A DNA stretch of 64,000 bases from positions 2,170,001-2,234,000 of the forward strand of contig NC_037316.1 in NCBI RefSeq assembly GCF_000143535.2, given 5' to 3'. The notes beneath the pieces were generated by a model. That model saw nothing but the letters and a program-made list of their open reading frames with translations, did not search any database and had not been told where the DNA came from. Made by a program: the position numbers and the translations under genes. Below, in pieces: positions 24,945 through 36,758 of the stretch; position 1 is the first letter of the stretch; each line of letters begins with the position of its first letter. This DNA comes from Botrytis cinerea B05.10. Its lineage: Eukaryota > Ascomycota > Leotiomycetes > Helotiales > Sclerotiniaceae.

Positions 24945-25035
24945 TGTATGTATGTATGTATATTCATCCATCCATCCATCCATCCATCCATCCATCCATC
25001 CATCCCAAGACAAGACAAGACAAGACAAGACAAGA
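24833..25035. repeat. Compound microsatellite: (AG)n-(ATGT)n-(ATCC)n-(ACAAG)n
   Basis: Four different repeats lie end to end: AG dinucleotides (24833-24886), ATGT (about 24913-24961), ATCC (24965-25005) and ACAAG (25006-25035). Only ~27 nt of ordinary sequence separates the first two and almost none separates the others. Confidence 0.95.
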
Positions 25036-25656
25036 CTAGATATGAAAATGCAGCGGTGAACTATCACCATCATCACCATTACCACTATCACTACCATCAC
25101 TACCATCAAAAACTCACCATCAAAAACTCACCACCATATCCTATCCTATCCTATCCTATCATATGCGAATGCGATAATGGGAAATACGATTGATTAGGAT
25201 CGGGATCGGGATCAAGATTGGGAATGGGATTGGGAATGGGTTGGGTTGGTGTAACATCGCTTTTGGGATGGATGGATGGATAGATGGGAACGTGAGGGTT
25301 TATTTTATTTTATTTATGGATGGATGGATGGAGGCAGGGAGGCAGGGAGGGAGGGGGATCCACTTGATTGTAACATTGGGGGGTCTTGGTGGGTGAGGGA
25401 GTGAGTGAGTTGATGGATTGATAGAATTGATAGAATGAACTACTTGTGTATGTACGTATGTAAATAGATAGATAGATAGATAGATAGATAGCAAATCGGA
25501 TTATCAAAACCATCAAAACTATTCTGTTCCGTTCTATTGTATTGTATTGTATTTTATCATTATTCCTATTCCTATTACATTACCTACCTACCTAACTACC
25601 TTTTAATTCCCAATCGTTCCATTCCATCGTCCAAACCTTATCAATTATGGAGAGAA

Positions 25657-25659
<3 letters not shown>

Positions 25660-25702
<43 letters not shown>
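25660..25702. repeat. CT dinucleotide repeat
   Basis: About 21 CT units, the reverse complement of the AG repeat 0.8 kb to the left. Confidence 0.95.
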
Positions 25703-25707
<5 letters not shown>

Positions 25708-27065
25708 AATAACAGATCGACGTCTATCATTCGAGAACAATTATGAATCATGAATATGGGACTCTGCGAAAGGAGATGAATTTGAAATAGTTCAATGATT
25801 TGGAAATACAATATAATATAATATAATGTTACGGTTCGGTTCGGTATAGTATGTCTGGTATGGTATGGTATGGTATGTATGCGTGGACTTGAGTATGGAT
25901 GAGACAAGCAGATGGACAGACAACCAAGTATGATGACCCATGAGCATGCCATGATTATAGAAACCAATGAATAGAAGAATTTCAGTAATCGCTTCCTGCT
26001 CGGTTCAATATCCTTGTTGTGTCTTGTGCTTGTTCGCTCTGATTGCTATGTTTTATGTTTTACGTTGTATGTATGTAAGTATGCCTGCTTACTTACGATG
26101 TATCTCTCGGGATTTGTGTTTTGTTTCTTGGGAGGCGAGGATGGATGGACGAGAGGGATCGGGAGACCTAGTAAGAACCGGTGGACCTTCCGTGTTCTGG
26201 TGGGTAGGAGGGTGGTGCTGCAGTCAGAACTTAAGATACGAGTCCATTCATTCATTCATTCAATCAATCAATCTGTTCATTTCCTACGAGAGAACCAAGA
26301 ATAAATCCTCCTCGTACACGATGACAATGATCCAAGTATCCATACCCAACCAAGCAAGGCAAGAAAACCAAAGGCCAACCAACCGCTTCGAGGATGGCAC
26401 GGCACGACTCGAAAACCAAAGGACGACGAGGTGAAATCCCGAGCAGGCCAGACGAAATGCTTAAATTGAGTTTGTCCCGACGCGGACTATCGTGCGTGCT
26501 ATTTGTTAGATCGATTTCTCGGATCAAGGATTTTTCTTGCAGACGGTTTAATTCGGCGAGGCGGCAAAGAAAGCTTGCCCTTCTTATACGAAGCAAGCTC
26601 GAGGCAGGCAGAGTGCGGAAATGGAAATGGAAAAATTGTTCTGGGCTTGGGGCGGATAGGATAGAATAGGATAGGATAGGATAGGTACGTACAGGATTGC
26701 CAGGTGGCGATCATGAGGCAGAGGGAGAGGGAGAGGGAGAAATAATTCATCGGCTGCAACAATCACAGTCATAATCACAAGCATAACCATAACCATAACC
26801 ATAACCACATAACCACGATCATAACACAGGGGGAAGGGTGAGAATAGGGCCGGATCATTGATCTTTGACGTGGTGCCAGAAATTCGGGCGAGAATGATCG
26901 GTGTGATAACCTTATGATATGCAGATGATATGTATTGGGATGGATGGGATTGGATAAGCGGCGATGAACGATGGATGAGACGAGAAAACGATAAACGGTA
27001 AACGGTAAACGGTATACGATAAAGCAAGCAGACAAGCCAAGCTGTATGTATTTGTTTTTTTTTTT

Positions 27066-27112
27066 CACACACACACACACACACACACTCTCTCTCTCTC
27101 TCTCTCTCTCTC
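27066..27112. repeat. (CA)n directly followed by (CT)n
   Basis: A CA run changes without a gap into a CT run and is preceded by a T tract. A short TATAGA repeat follows. Confidence 0.95.
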
Positions 27113-27949
27113 GATATCTATATAGATAGATAGGTACACCGGTCAGGTCAGGACAGGTCAGGTCAGGACAATTCCCATCAATTGGTATGATATGATGGTC
27201 TCTTTCTTTTCTCGGAGAATTTTAGAGGGGAGTGGATAGAACGATGAATGATGAACGATGAACGATGAACGATGAGACGTATCTATTAGTTGATCTTTTG
27301 GGGAATCTCGAGATAACCACTCGCACCGTAACCTTGGGGGGGAAGATTATCGGTGTTTCCAAATTCCAATCAGTTGGGTTTTGGTATCGTGATGCTGATT
27401 CGATTACTTGAGATTTTGTACCGTGTTCTCCACTATTGTGGTGTGGAGGTGTTGGGACTTGGGACTTGAGGGATGTTGGTGGGTGGTGATGTTGAAATGA
27501 TACTGATACTGATGTTGATATGATACTGATATGTATGTACTGATATGTATGCACTGATACTCCTAATGATACTAATCCTGATACCCAATCCAAAAGATCA
27601 AATGAACGTCTCTCGTCCTATCTGAAACCCATCCCAAAGTCATCCCATCCATACCATCCGTACCATCTATACCATCCATACCATCCATTCTTCTTTCTCC
27701 CTCCCATCCTCCCTTTCCACCACCAATATCATACGTTACATACAAAGATCATCTTCAAAATCGGTGGTAAGATGAACTCTCCCACCCCCATTCAATGTAG
27801 TATGGCATGCAACCATCCGTTGAGGGTTAAACCCAGATGCAATTTTCATGCAGCCAAGAATGAATTCAAAGGCCAAATCCCATGGATCCACCGAAACCCT
27901 TGCCCCGCATTTTCATCCGGTAGGTGGTTACTACTCTGCACTTGGAATT

Positions 27950-28075
27950 GTTCGGATGGCTTTGGATGTTGGGTGGTGGGTGTTGGATATTGTGTATTGG
28001 GTCTTGGGTATTGGATGCTGGATGTTGGATATTGGACGCTGGGCATTGGACCTTGGACCTTGGGCCTTGACCGAT
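27950..28075. repeat. G-rich TTGGATR minisatellite
   Basis: A degenerate 7 bp unit of the type TTGGATR (variants TTGGGTN, CTGGATG, TTGGACC) repeats about 16 times with a strong G/T bias on the plus strand. No coding role is visible. Confidence 0.8.
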
Positions 28076-29330
28076 GACTGTGGCCGTCGTCGAACTTCCT
28101 GTCTGTGGAATTCCAATGAAGAAGGCGTTCTTCAGATTTGGAGCGAGCGGTAGAAATTGTAAGCGTAATTACTAAGGAATCAGTCATTCATTCTCCAACA
28201 AATCCCATGATGCAAAATCATTCTCATGTCTCTTCCTTCGAGCAGCCTTCACTCTAGCCTTCACTCTAGCCTTCACTCCAGTCAGTCTTCACTCCCCGAC
28301 ACTTGCCTCTCTCACCAGTCAAATCGCTTCCCTCCCCTTCCCCATGTCGATTGTCGTGCGGAGAAGGTTACTAATTTGAATCATTTCTCACCTACCAGGC
28401 AAGCCCAAGCTCCAATTAAACCGCCGGGGCTTTGATAAGTCGTGCATGAGATTACTCCTTTGAGAGGAGAGAGGAAAGAGAAAGAAAAAAAAAAAGATTG
28501 GCGGGCAAAGATAGATAACGTATCAATGATTGTCATGATTATCACAGACTCGCACGTCCATCCGACATCACACTTATTACTAAATCAAGAACCGCCTGGT
28601 GATTGATTCAAACATCTGCAATTAAAACATGGGGGAACATAATTGTGGATGCGCAGTGCAGGGACAGGCAAGGGCTAAGAATGGAGATGCAGCTTATAAG
28701 TAGTTTAAGAACTGCATCCGTCGTGGTTGATATACGATGTGGTTGTTGCTAGTGCTTCATAGGTCGAGAAGTATAATATCACATTGACCTCGCCTTACCT
28801 CACCTCACCTCGCCTCACTTCACCTCAACGTCACTTCATTTGGACCTCATTCTATTGCTTGCTGACCTGGATATATAATTTGCATCTTCGTTCCGATTCA
28901 CTTTCCCCGGCTGCGAAAGACGCGAAGAAGAATATTCATATTCACCGTAGACTTGTCACCAATCTCATCGGAATAACGGATTCACGCTTGGGAACGGCTT
29001 GATACCTTTTGTGTCACTTTTGTTCGTGTACAGGTCAACAAGGTGATTGGACCATATCGAGGATCTGAAGACGCACTAAGGGTGAATCTTTTCTCCACGA
29101 CGGCTTCAAAAGATCTCTACCGCAGCGGGAAATTCGCATAAGACTTTCTTCCTACCACTTCTCAAATCTCTCCCCTTCAACTCTCCCACACCAAACAACT
29201 TCTTCATCCGCCCACCCATCGACCGTCTTTTCCATTAAGAGATCGATCTCCAACTCACGTTACACTCTTTCTCAATAATACCAATCATACCTAATATCCC
29301 AAAACATTAATTCGCATTCGTCCATTCAAT

Positions 29331-31182
29331 ATGGAGAAAGAAGCGGCGCATGCGCATTCCCCAGAGGTTGCCTCCGTTCAAGATAATGTCGATTTTCGCA
29401 CCAATACTCCTACTACCGCCGTCGATCAGCATGGATGGAAGCATAAGCATCGTCAATTCCTAGGCATGACCTTTTGGTATGCATCTCCTCGAGTTCAACT
29501 TACCATGGTTGCATTCGTCTGCTTCCTCTGTCCGGGTATGTTTAATGCGCTTGGTGGTCTTGGTGGTGGTGGAAGATCAGATACTACTCTTGCAGACCAT
29601 ATGGTGAGTTATCTTCTGTTGATGCTTCTTTAAATTCGATTCTCGATCTTGGCGTTCATGATGATGGAATTTCCCTGTATAAAATCGAGGCATTTTCCAG
29701 TCACGAATTTATTACTAACATGATACTTCCTAGAACACCGCTCTATACTCAACCTTTGCAGTCTTCGCTTTCTTCGGTGGAACTTTCGTCAATAAATTGG
29801 GTATCAAGGTTTGTTTGGCCTTTGGTGGTATTGGATATTGTATTTATGCAATTTCTCTCCTCGCCTCTGTTCACGCACATGTTGATGGCTTTAACATCTT
29901 CGCCGGTGCGCTTCTTGGTATTTGTGCTGGTCTATTGTGGACTGCGCAAGGAACTATCATGGTTTCCTATCCATATGAAGGTGACAAGGGAAAATACTTT
30001 GGTATTTTCTGGGCTGTTTTCAACTTTGGTGCTGTCCTTGGTGCTTTGGTAAGTTTGATACCATTTTTTTGCACTTTCTGTGTGATCAAGTTTATCTATA
30101 GCTTGTTTCGCTCTTTCCGACTTTTCTGTTTCTTCTCATTTGAGGTTTCAGGTGTGAAGAAGACATCGTTTCAGGCACTACAGATAAATGTCAGAAGATC
30201 ACAGACTAACAGGTTTTAGATCCCACTTGGTCAAAATATCAATGTCAAAACCAACAGTACTGTCACTGATGGAACCTATATCGCATTTATCATTCTCATG
30301 TTTGCCGGTGCTGTTCTAGCTCTCTTTTTATGCAACGCCGATGATATTGTTCGACCTGATGGTACCAAAGTTGTTCTCATGAAACATCCATCCTGGAAAT
30401 CCGAATTTATCGGTCTTTACGACACCATTGTTCAAGAACCATTCATCATCCTCCTCTTCCCCATGTTCTGGGCTTCCAATTGGTTCTACACTTATCAACA
30501 AAATGGAATCAACGCTGCTGTTTTCAATACCCGTACTCGTGCTCTCAACAACGTTTTATACTGGACTGCACAAATTTTCGGCGCCATCATCTTCGGTTTC
30601 GGTCTCGATGCTGGTAACTTCCGTCGTTCGGTTCGTGCCAAGTCTGCTCTCGCTCTCCTTTTCTCTATCACCATGGTTACTTGGGGTGGTGGATATGCTT
30701 TCGAAAAAACCTATACCCGTGAGAGCGTCAGTTCAGGAGATTATGTTCCTGTCGACTGGACTGATGGAGGTAAAAAATACATTGGTCCTATGTTCCTCTA
30801 CATCTTTTATGGATTCTTCGACTCTGCATGGCAAGGATCGGTATACTGGTTCATGGGTGCTCTTTCTAACTCTGGTCGTAAATCTGCCAATTACGTCGGC
30901 TTTTACAAGGGTATTCAATCAGCTGGCGGTGCGGTCATGTGGGCATTGGATGCGAAGAAAATTTCCTACCATGATGAATTCATCAGTAACTGGATTCTCC
31001 TCTCCGTCTCTTGCGTCATCGCTGCTCCGGTCATTTTCTTGAGAATCAAGGATACGGTTACCGTCGCGGAAGATTTACAAGGCACGGATGAAACACTCGC
31101 AGATGTGGTTCCGGAAGGCCACGAGGAGAAGTTGGGTGGGGGTCATGAATTGAATACTCATGCTCGTTCTGATCATGTTTAG
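29331..31182 (+). CDS. UNC93-like (DUF895) MFS-fold membrane protein
   Basis: Three exons, 29331-29603, 29734-30048 and 30220-31182, joined in phase 0 by GT-AG introns of 130 and 171 nt, which are longer than elsewhere in the window. The product is 516 residues. It reads as a polytopic MFS-fold protein of the UNC93/DUF895 group: SPRVQLTMVAFVCFLCPGMFNALGGLGGGG in the first helix, NTALYSTFAVFAFFGG, FNIFAGALLGICAGLLWTAQGTIMVSYP, KGKYFGIFWAVFNFGA, FWASNWFYTYQQNGINA and GFYKGIQSAGGAVMW. In fungi this group is of unknown substrate; metazoan UNC93 proteins are chaperones or channel regulators. The N-terminal ~45 residues are hydrophilic and the C-terminal ~45 are acidic. The start is the first ATG after a C/T-rich leader. 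Confidence 0.93.
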
Positions 31183-31463
31183 ATACTCGTTTCTTTTCGG
31201 GTTGCGTGCGTCTTATTACTCATTCTTTTTTCGATTTGAGATTAATTTATCGCGTGGGCTTTTGTGGATTTTGCTTTGGGGTGTGATTTCTGGGGTTTGT
31301 GGTGGTGGGGATGGGGATGGGGATGGGAGGGTTGAAATGAATGAATGGATACATTGATTAATGGATGCGTTGATGCATTAATGCATTGATTGATGAATGG
31401 CAGGATGGATGAATGGATAAATGAATAGCTAAATAAGAAGATAAACATACTTCATTCCTAATT

Positions 31464-31507
<44 letters not shown>

Positions 31508-32713
31508 TCTCATCATCTCTCACCATTCAATACGCTATTTCGGGAAAATGTAACGTTCTTTCTAATCATAGCTAGTTTTTGGTCAGTCAGTCAGTCAGTC
31601 AGTTGATTCTATCTCTCTTTTTGTCTTGTTCTTGCTCTTGCTCTTGTTGATAAGTCAGATTAGACTAGATTAGATTAGGTTAGGTTGGGTTGGATTTGAT
31701 TGAAATGGATTGGAGAGAGAGAGAGAGAGAGAGATGAATAAGCTGGATTGGAATTATGAATTATAAGAATTACATGAGTTATATGAGTTGAGTTGATATC
31801 ATAAAATTTATAAATATAATGTGATGTGATATGATATGATATGATATGATGTGAATTGTGCTTTTAGCTGAGCGTAGCTGAGTGGAGTGGAGTGGAGTTT
31901 GATTGGGCTTGGGGTTTGTTGGGTTTTTGGGATGGATGCTGAGATGGCTTTTTGATTAGATGATTGGATGAATGGCGGATTAGATGGTTGGATGGTTGGA
32001 TAACTAGGTAGATGGATAACTAGATAGCTATACTATACTCATTATCATACCATTCTATAGTATTATAAATATCCAAATATCTACTTAATAAATATCATCT
32101 TTATAATCTCTATGTAACTATTATATATTATGTATTATATATAGGTTTTTGATAATGTATATGTATATATATTTGATATGTAAAGTAAAGTGAAGTGAAG
32201 TGAATATTATAGTGTTATTATTATTATTCTTTCTTTTTTATAAGTTGGTTAGTGATTTTGTGGATTTGTGTTGTTGTATTGTATTGTTGTGGGTGTGTGG
32301 GTGTGTGAGTGTATGGATTGGTATGGAGGTGGATGGATAGGGAGGAGAAAAGAGAAAGGGGGGAGGGAGGGAAGTAGAGAGAAAGGGAGGGAAGTAGAGA
32401 GATGGGATTGGAGTCATGTATATATGTATATATAGCTATCTCTTACTTGTTCGAGTATGATAGGATGGATGTATTCTGATCTGTATATGCTGCGAGTGAG
32501 TGAGTGAGTAAGTAAATAAGTGAAAAGGAATGTGAAAATAAATGTAAATATAAACACAGTAATGTATATAAATAAAATAAACCCTTCATTGAAAATATTC
32601 GGATTCCTGTTTATTTCCTCCACGATTCACCTCGTTTATTATATTTATATATAAGTTATACTATTAATTATTTACTTATAAATAAACTTACAAATAAGAG
32701 TTTCGTTTGTATA

Positions 32714-32714
<1 letters not shown>

Positions 32715-32780
<66 letters not shown>
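32715..32780. repeat. (TTA)n trinucleotide repeat
   Basis: About 22 TTA/ATT units immediately upstream of the first copy of the short dispersed element. A shorter version (about 7 units, 40160-40182) precedes the second copy, so the repeat may belong to the element's 5' end. Confidence 0.95.
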
Positions 32781-32974
32781 TATAATTAAATCTCGAGCGT
32801 AGCGAGGATCGGGGGTTTGGGGGCTGGCCCCCATAAAGATTAAAGAAATAAAATTAAAATTATATATATCTTAAAAAAAAGAAAAAAAAGAAAAAAAAAG
32901 GAAAAAAGAAAAAAAAAGAAAAAAAGCTACTATGAATCCACAGTCTGAAAAATTCTTTTTCCCCGACGGCTAGT
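32779..32974 (+). mobile_element. Short dispersed element, copy 1 (Helitron-like 3' end)
   Basis: About 196 bp that recurs in the same orientation at 40181-40347. Both copies start TTTATAATTAAATCTCGAGC, contain a GGGGGC-TG-GCCCCC hairpin, pass through an A-rich tract of variable length and end CCCCGACGGCTAG followed by T. Near the 3' end a small hairpin (GAAAAA-TTC-TTTTTC, 32947-32961) lies 12 nt before the terminal CTAG. Hairpin, CTAG end and a following T are the hallmarks of Helitron 3' ends. It has no coding capacity, so it would be non-autonomous. The 5' border is uncertain because the shared sequence runs into a TTA microsatellite in both copies. Confidence 0.55.
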
Positions 32975-35900
32975 CTTGAATGTTAGTATTGTATTGTATT
33001 ATATTATATTGTGTTTTGTTTTGTTTAGAGTGGATAGCGACTAGCGGTTAGCTATGTATATATGTGTAGTAGAGAGTGGATTTTATATGAGGGAGCTTGT
33101 TTAGAAGAGCTGGGAGAGGGAGGAGTTGGCTTTATGGGGAGGGGTATGATGTAGGAGTTGTGGGATTGGAGGGTTTTATTGTGTTTGTGTGATTGGTTGA
33201 TTTTATTTGTTTATATTTGAGTTTGGGCTTGAGGGGTTTTCTGAAGTTTTGTGGGATGTGGTAGGGTAGGGGAGAGGGGAAGGAGAGGGGAGTAAAGATG
33301 AAATGAGTAACTCGTAGTTTACAGTTTGTTAGGTTTAGATTTGAGAGTTATATTTTATTAGGAGAGGGAATAAGAAACAGGGGATTAAATATTAAATATT
33401 AAATACTATAAATTACTCTTATATTATAGAATTAGAAGATAGTTTAGTTTACTCTTCTTATATCTTTTAGATTCTATAATAGATTCTTTAATAGATTCTA
33501 CCTTTTCATAACTTACTATAGATTCTATCTTCCTACTACTCATTACGAAACCTAAGAGATATTTGAATCATTAATCTTAGAATTCAAATGTCGCTCGAGT
33601 AAATCTAGATCAACTAAGTAACATCAAACCCATCCCCTCTGAAAATAATATAATACAACTTCTCTGATTCAGACTATTAAATAATGTAAATATTATATAC
33701 TTATATATACAGAACTTGAGTAGATTAATTTAAATCAGTATTTATTAGTTAATTTATCACGGAAAGAAACGAGGAAGTAATTAGATGAGTATAAATATAA
33801 TTTAATTACATAGGTATACAAATGAATCATTACCATCCGCTTAAAAGTACCCCGCTTCAAATAACTACAAAACTTACTTAGAGAAAGAATTCTCAACCCA
33901 TGTAGGTAATATAATACAAATCAATATACACAGAAATGCCCAAATGATTTCTGCTTCCGTATTCGAAAATACTAAAAAATGAGTCTGGGATTCATGAGCA
34001 AGATTTAGTGAGTCAATCTGATGAGTCGAGTAGGTATATTCTGTTGATGAAATGATATGTGAATATAACAAGCAAGGGGTCACGGGAACGATGTCCAGGA
34101 AACGGAATATGTATCAAGAAAAATCTCACAGCGTTCAGGAGTGATATGTAAATCGTATCTCACATCTCCCAAGTATGAATAATCTACCCATGGAACGCAA
34201 GATGTCGAATCCCGAATCCACCAATCTCATCCGGAATCCACGCACGTGGAAGATGGATATGTGTATTTGGTATTGGAGATGGCTTTTACGCGTGTTCTCT
34301 GCGTATCTGTAGTCTCCTGCGAAATTGTCGGGGTGGGTCGGTGTCTGGTATGGGTTGGAGGAAGGTTGTGTGGAGGATTGGTGGGAGTGTTGATATGGGG
34401 AATTTATGGGTGAGTATGCGGTGATGGGGTATGTAGTGTAGTGGGGGGTGGGAAGGTGTATGAGGGGGCGAGGAGTGGGGAGAGGATGGGTTTGTGGAGG
34501 TTGAGGGAGGTGTGTTGGAGGAAGTTTATGGAGGGGATCTGGTGGGGGGAAGGAGATGGGTTCGTTGGGTGTCCCGTTTCAGAAATGAGAGGTGGAATGG
34601 AATGCTTGGTGATGTGCGGGAGGAGGAAGATGGTGGGTAGTGAAGATAGTTAGGATCGAGTTTGTTTGAGTATAAGATATGGGAAACTTTAAGGGGTGTT
34701 TGTATTGTCTCAACTCGCGATGAATTTCAATAGGGAAACACGTATTTACTGTAAATGTATAGCCAACTCTCCAAAACTTAAACACACTATTCCAAGAGAC
34801 ACTTCATACATGATGAAATTAAAGCGCCTAGTAAGCCGCTTGGAATTGTCGCGTTGGGCCAAATATCAAAACTTGGAATAGTCAAGAGCAGCATTCTCTG
34901 TATTCACGAAGTATGAATATTGTAAATATGAGTAAAATAGACTAGACTAGATTCACGTGGGAAACTTCGGCACACGCCAATGTCATTGATAGGGGTCCGA
35001 ACCTTAATAATTAGCTAATGGCCGCCAAGTATTGGGCACTAATAATTCCTCGAGCTCAGCTTAGCTAAATCTCGATCTCGATCTCAACCTCCCTCCATTG
35101 TAGATACGGAGAAGTGCTTGAAGTAACTTTTTCGCAGGTATTATCAAGATACTGTCCTGACGATACTAGACTCTTGGACACGCACTTGATACATTCAAAA
35201 GTCGAGACGTGTATGGATTCCTACTCTTGCTTTGATATCCTGTGACCAGAATATACTATAATAGAGCAGAACCAACTGGTTAACGATACAGTCTTCGGAC
35301 ATCCCCAATCATGAGATGTACGTATTTAACCACGTATATGCAGCCAGCAACGCTAAAGAAGATATCAAGAACCTGTACATACATTGAACTATGGAAGTGA
35401 GAAGCCCCCAAATTCTCACTTGATGAATGATGGATGGTGAATGATTTATGATTTCTCGTCCAGCGCCACGCACGACCGACACGATTCTTTCTCACCACAA
35501 CATATCTCGTGAGATTGATATGTATGCATCAAGAAAATTAAACAACAAGTACACCCGTCCATTCAAAAAGCAGTCTACCCGTATAGATAAGTAAGTAAGT
35601 AGGTCTGCATCCGTGTCAAGTGTCCGGCCGAACGAGAAGAAAAAAAGACGAGAGGTTGGGGAACGCGCCACGGCTTCGGTCTATCCCATCCATGCCAATG
35701 CCCATGCCCATGCCCATGCATATTAATTATCCTTATGTGATCCCATGTCATTCCATGTCATCCCACTCCACCGTCGAAGGTTTTGGTTCCTGAATGAGTG
35801 ATTCACGCAGTTTCTAGACGGGGCTTGGATCGGAATTGCTCAATGTGATTTATAGACAATTCACGAGATGGGATGTCGTTGTATGGGATTTGATAGGTTC

Positions 35901-36631
35901 GTTGCTCTCGCCATCAACAGAATCAAGGGCACGATATGGAATTATATGGAGCCATCATGTATTTATCACCTAATGGAGCGTGAAGCCAAAGTCCCACCGG
36001 CGATTTGCGTATTATTGGGATCATTGGGATTGTTGGTATTCATTCTTCTTCCTTTTCTTGCCCTGCCCTGCCCTTTCGTGCCCTTTCCCAGCCACACGTT
36101 TGTTAATTACTTATTTGATCCAGGAGACTGACGGTACACACTCGAGGCTGATTGAATTGATAAGGATATCGATCGTTCGTCTTCAGCTCCGTCCAAAACA
36201 TATTTTGTTTTTCCATTTCCCTTCCCTTCCCTTCCCTTCCCTTTCAAAGTACACCACGCACGACACCTCAACCCTCTGTTCCCGCATCTGCATCTACCGC
36301 CCATCTCCCATCTCCCATCTCCCATCTCCCATCTCCCATCTCTGCCTATCACTTTTTCTCTCCGATATCAAAATCAATCAATTGTGTTTCACAAACGCAT
36401 CCCATCCATAAATTCTGCCGATTCGAAGAGAGGAGACTGGAACTCACGTCTTGTACATCCATTCCTGTCGGCACTTGTGGTTTTCCTATTGATAGAGTCA
36501 TCCGATAACAATGGCATCCCCTCCATCCCCACCATAGTAAGTCCTATCTACTCTCTTCATTTATTGATTCATACATCCCAAGTTGCACTCATTCAATCTT
36601 TCAATCTTTCCATTTTCAACCCATATCCACA

Positions 36632-36651
36632 CGTACACACACATACACATA

Positions 36652-36706
<55 letters not shown>
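36632..36706. repeat. CA dinucleotide repeat
   Basis: An imperfect ACACAT run passes into about 23 pure CA units. It lies in the probable leader of the downstream coiled-coil gene, 50 nt before its first candidate ATG. Confidence 0.95.
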
Positions 36707-36758
36707 CATATCACATCAAACCACATCAAACCACCGTATGCATTGGCACATTTTCAAA

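Larger units (their letters stand above)
22271..29330. other. Gene-free, microsatellite-packed block between divergent genes
   Basis: Seven kilobases between two divergent genes. No frame has codon or protein character; the many short frames are translations of simple repeats (poly-Glu, poly-Ser, Ser-Leu, Tyr-Val-Cys-Met). From 22790 to about 28290 simple repeats follow each other almost without break. About 28780-28830 is a CCTCAC/CTTCAC-type repeat. The last 300 bases before 29331 are C/T-rich and look like the promoter and leader of the UNC93-like gene. Confidence 0.6.
31183..36758. other. Repeat-rich, AT-rich intergenic region
   Basis: Over 5.5 kb without a supported gene. Simple repeats are frequent: CT at 31467-31504, CAGT near 31585, GATG/TGAT runs around 31330-31400 and 31930-32030, GTGAGT around 32490, and (TTA)n at 32715. 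A G-rich plus-strand stretch spans about 34320-34650. The region from 35500 on is GC-richer and ends in the C/T-rich promoter and leader of the coiled-coil gene. Confidence 0.5.

Noticed and set aside
24669..25193. Open frame of 174 residues through the compound microsatellite.
   Set aside because: The protein consists of repeated RE, YVCM, SIHP and DKTRQ units from simple repeats.
26394..26669. Basic 91-residue frame in a GC-richer patch of the repeat block.
   Set aside because: No family resemblance, overlapped by equally long frames on the other strand, no leader or splice signals.
30428..31042. 204-residue frame overlapping the UNC93-like gene.
   Set aside because: Out-of-frame shadow of exon 3; the other frame carries the membrane-protein signatures.
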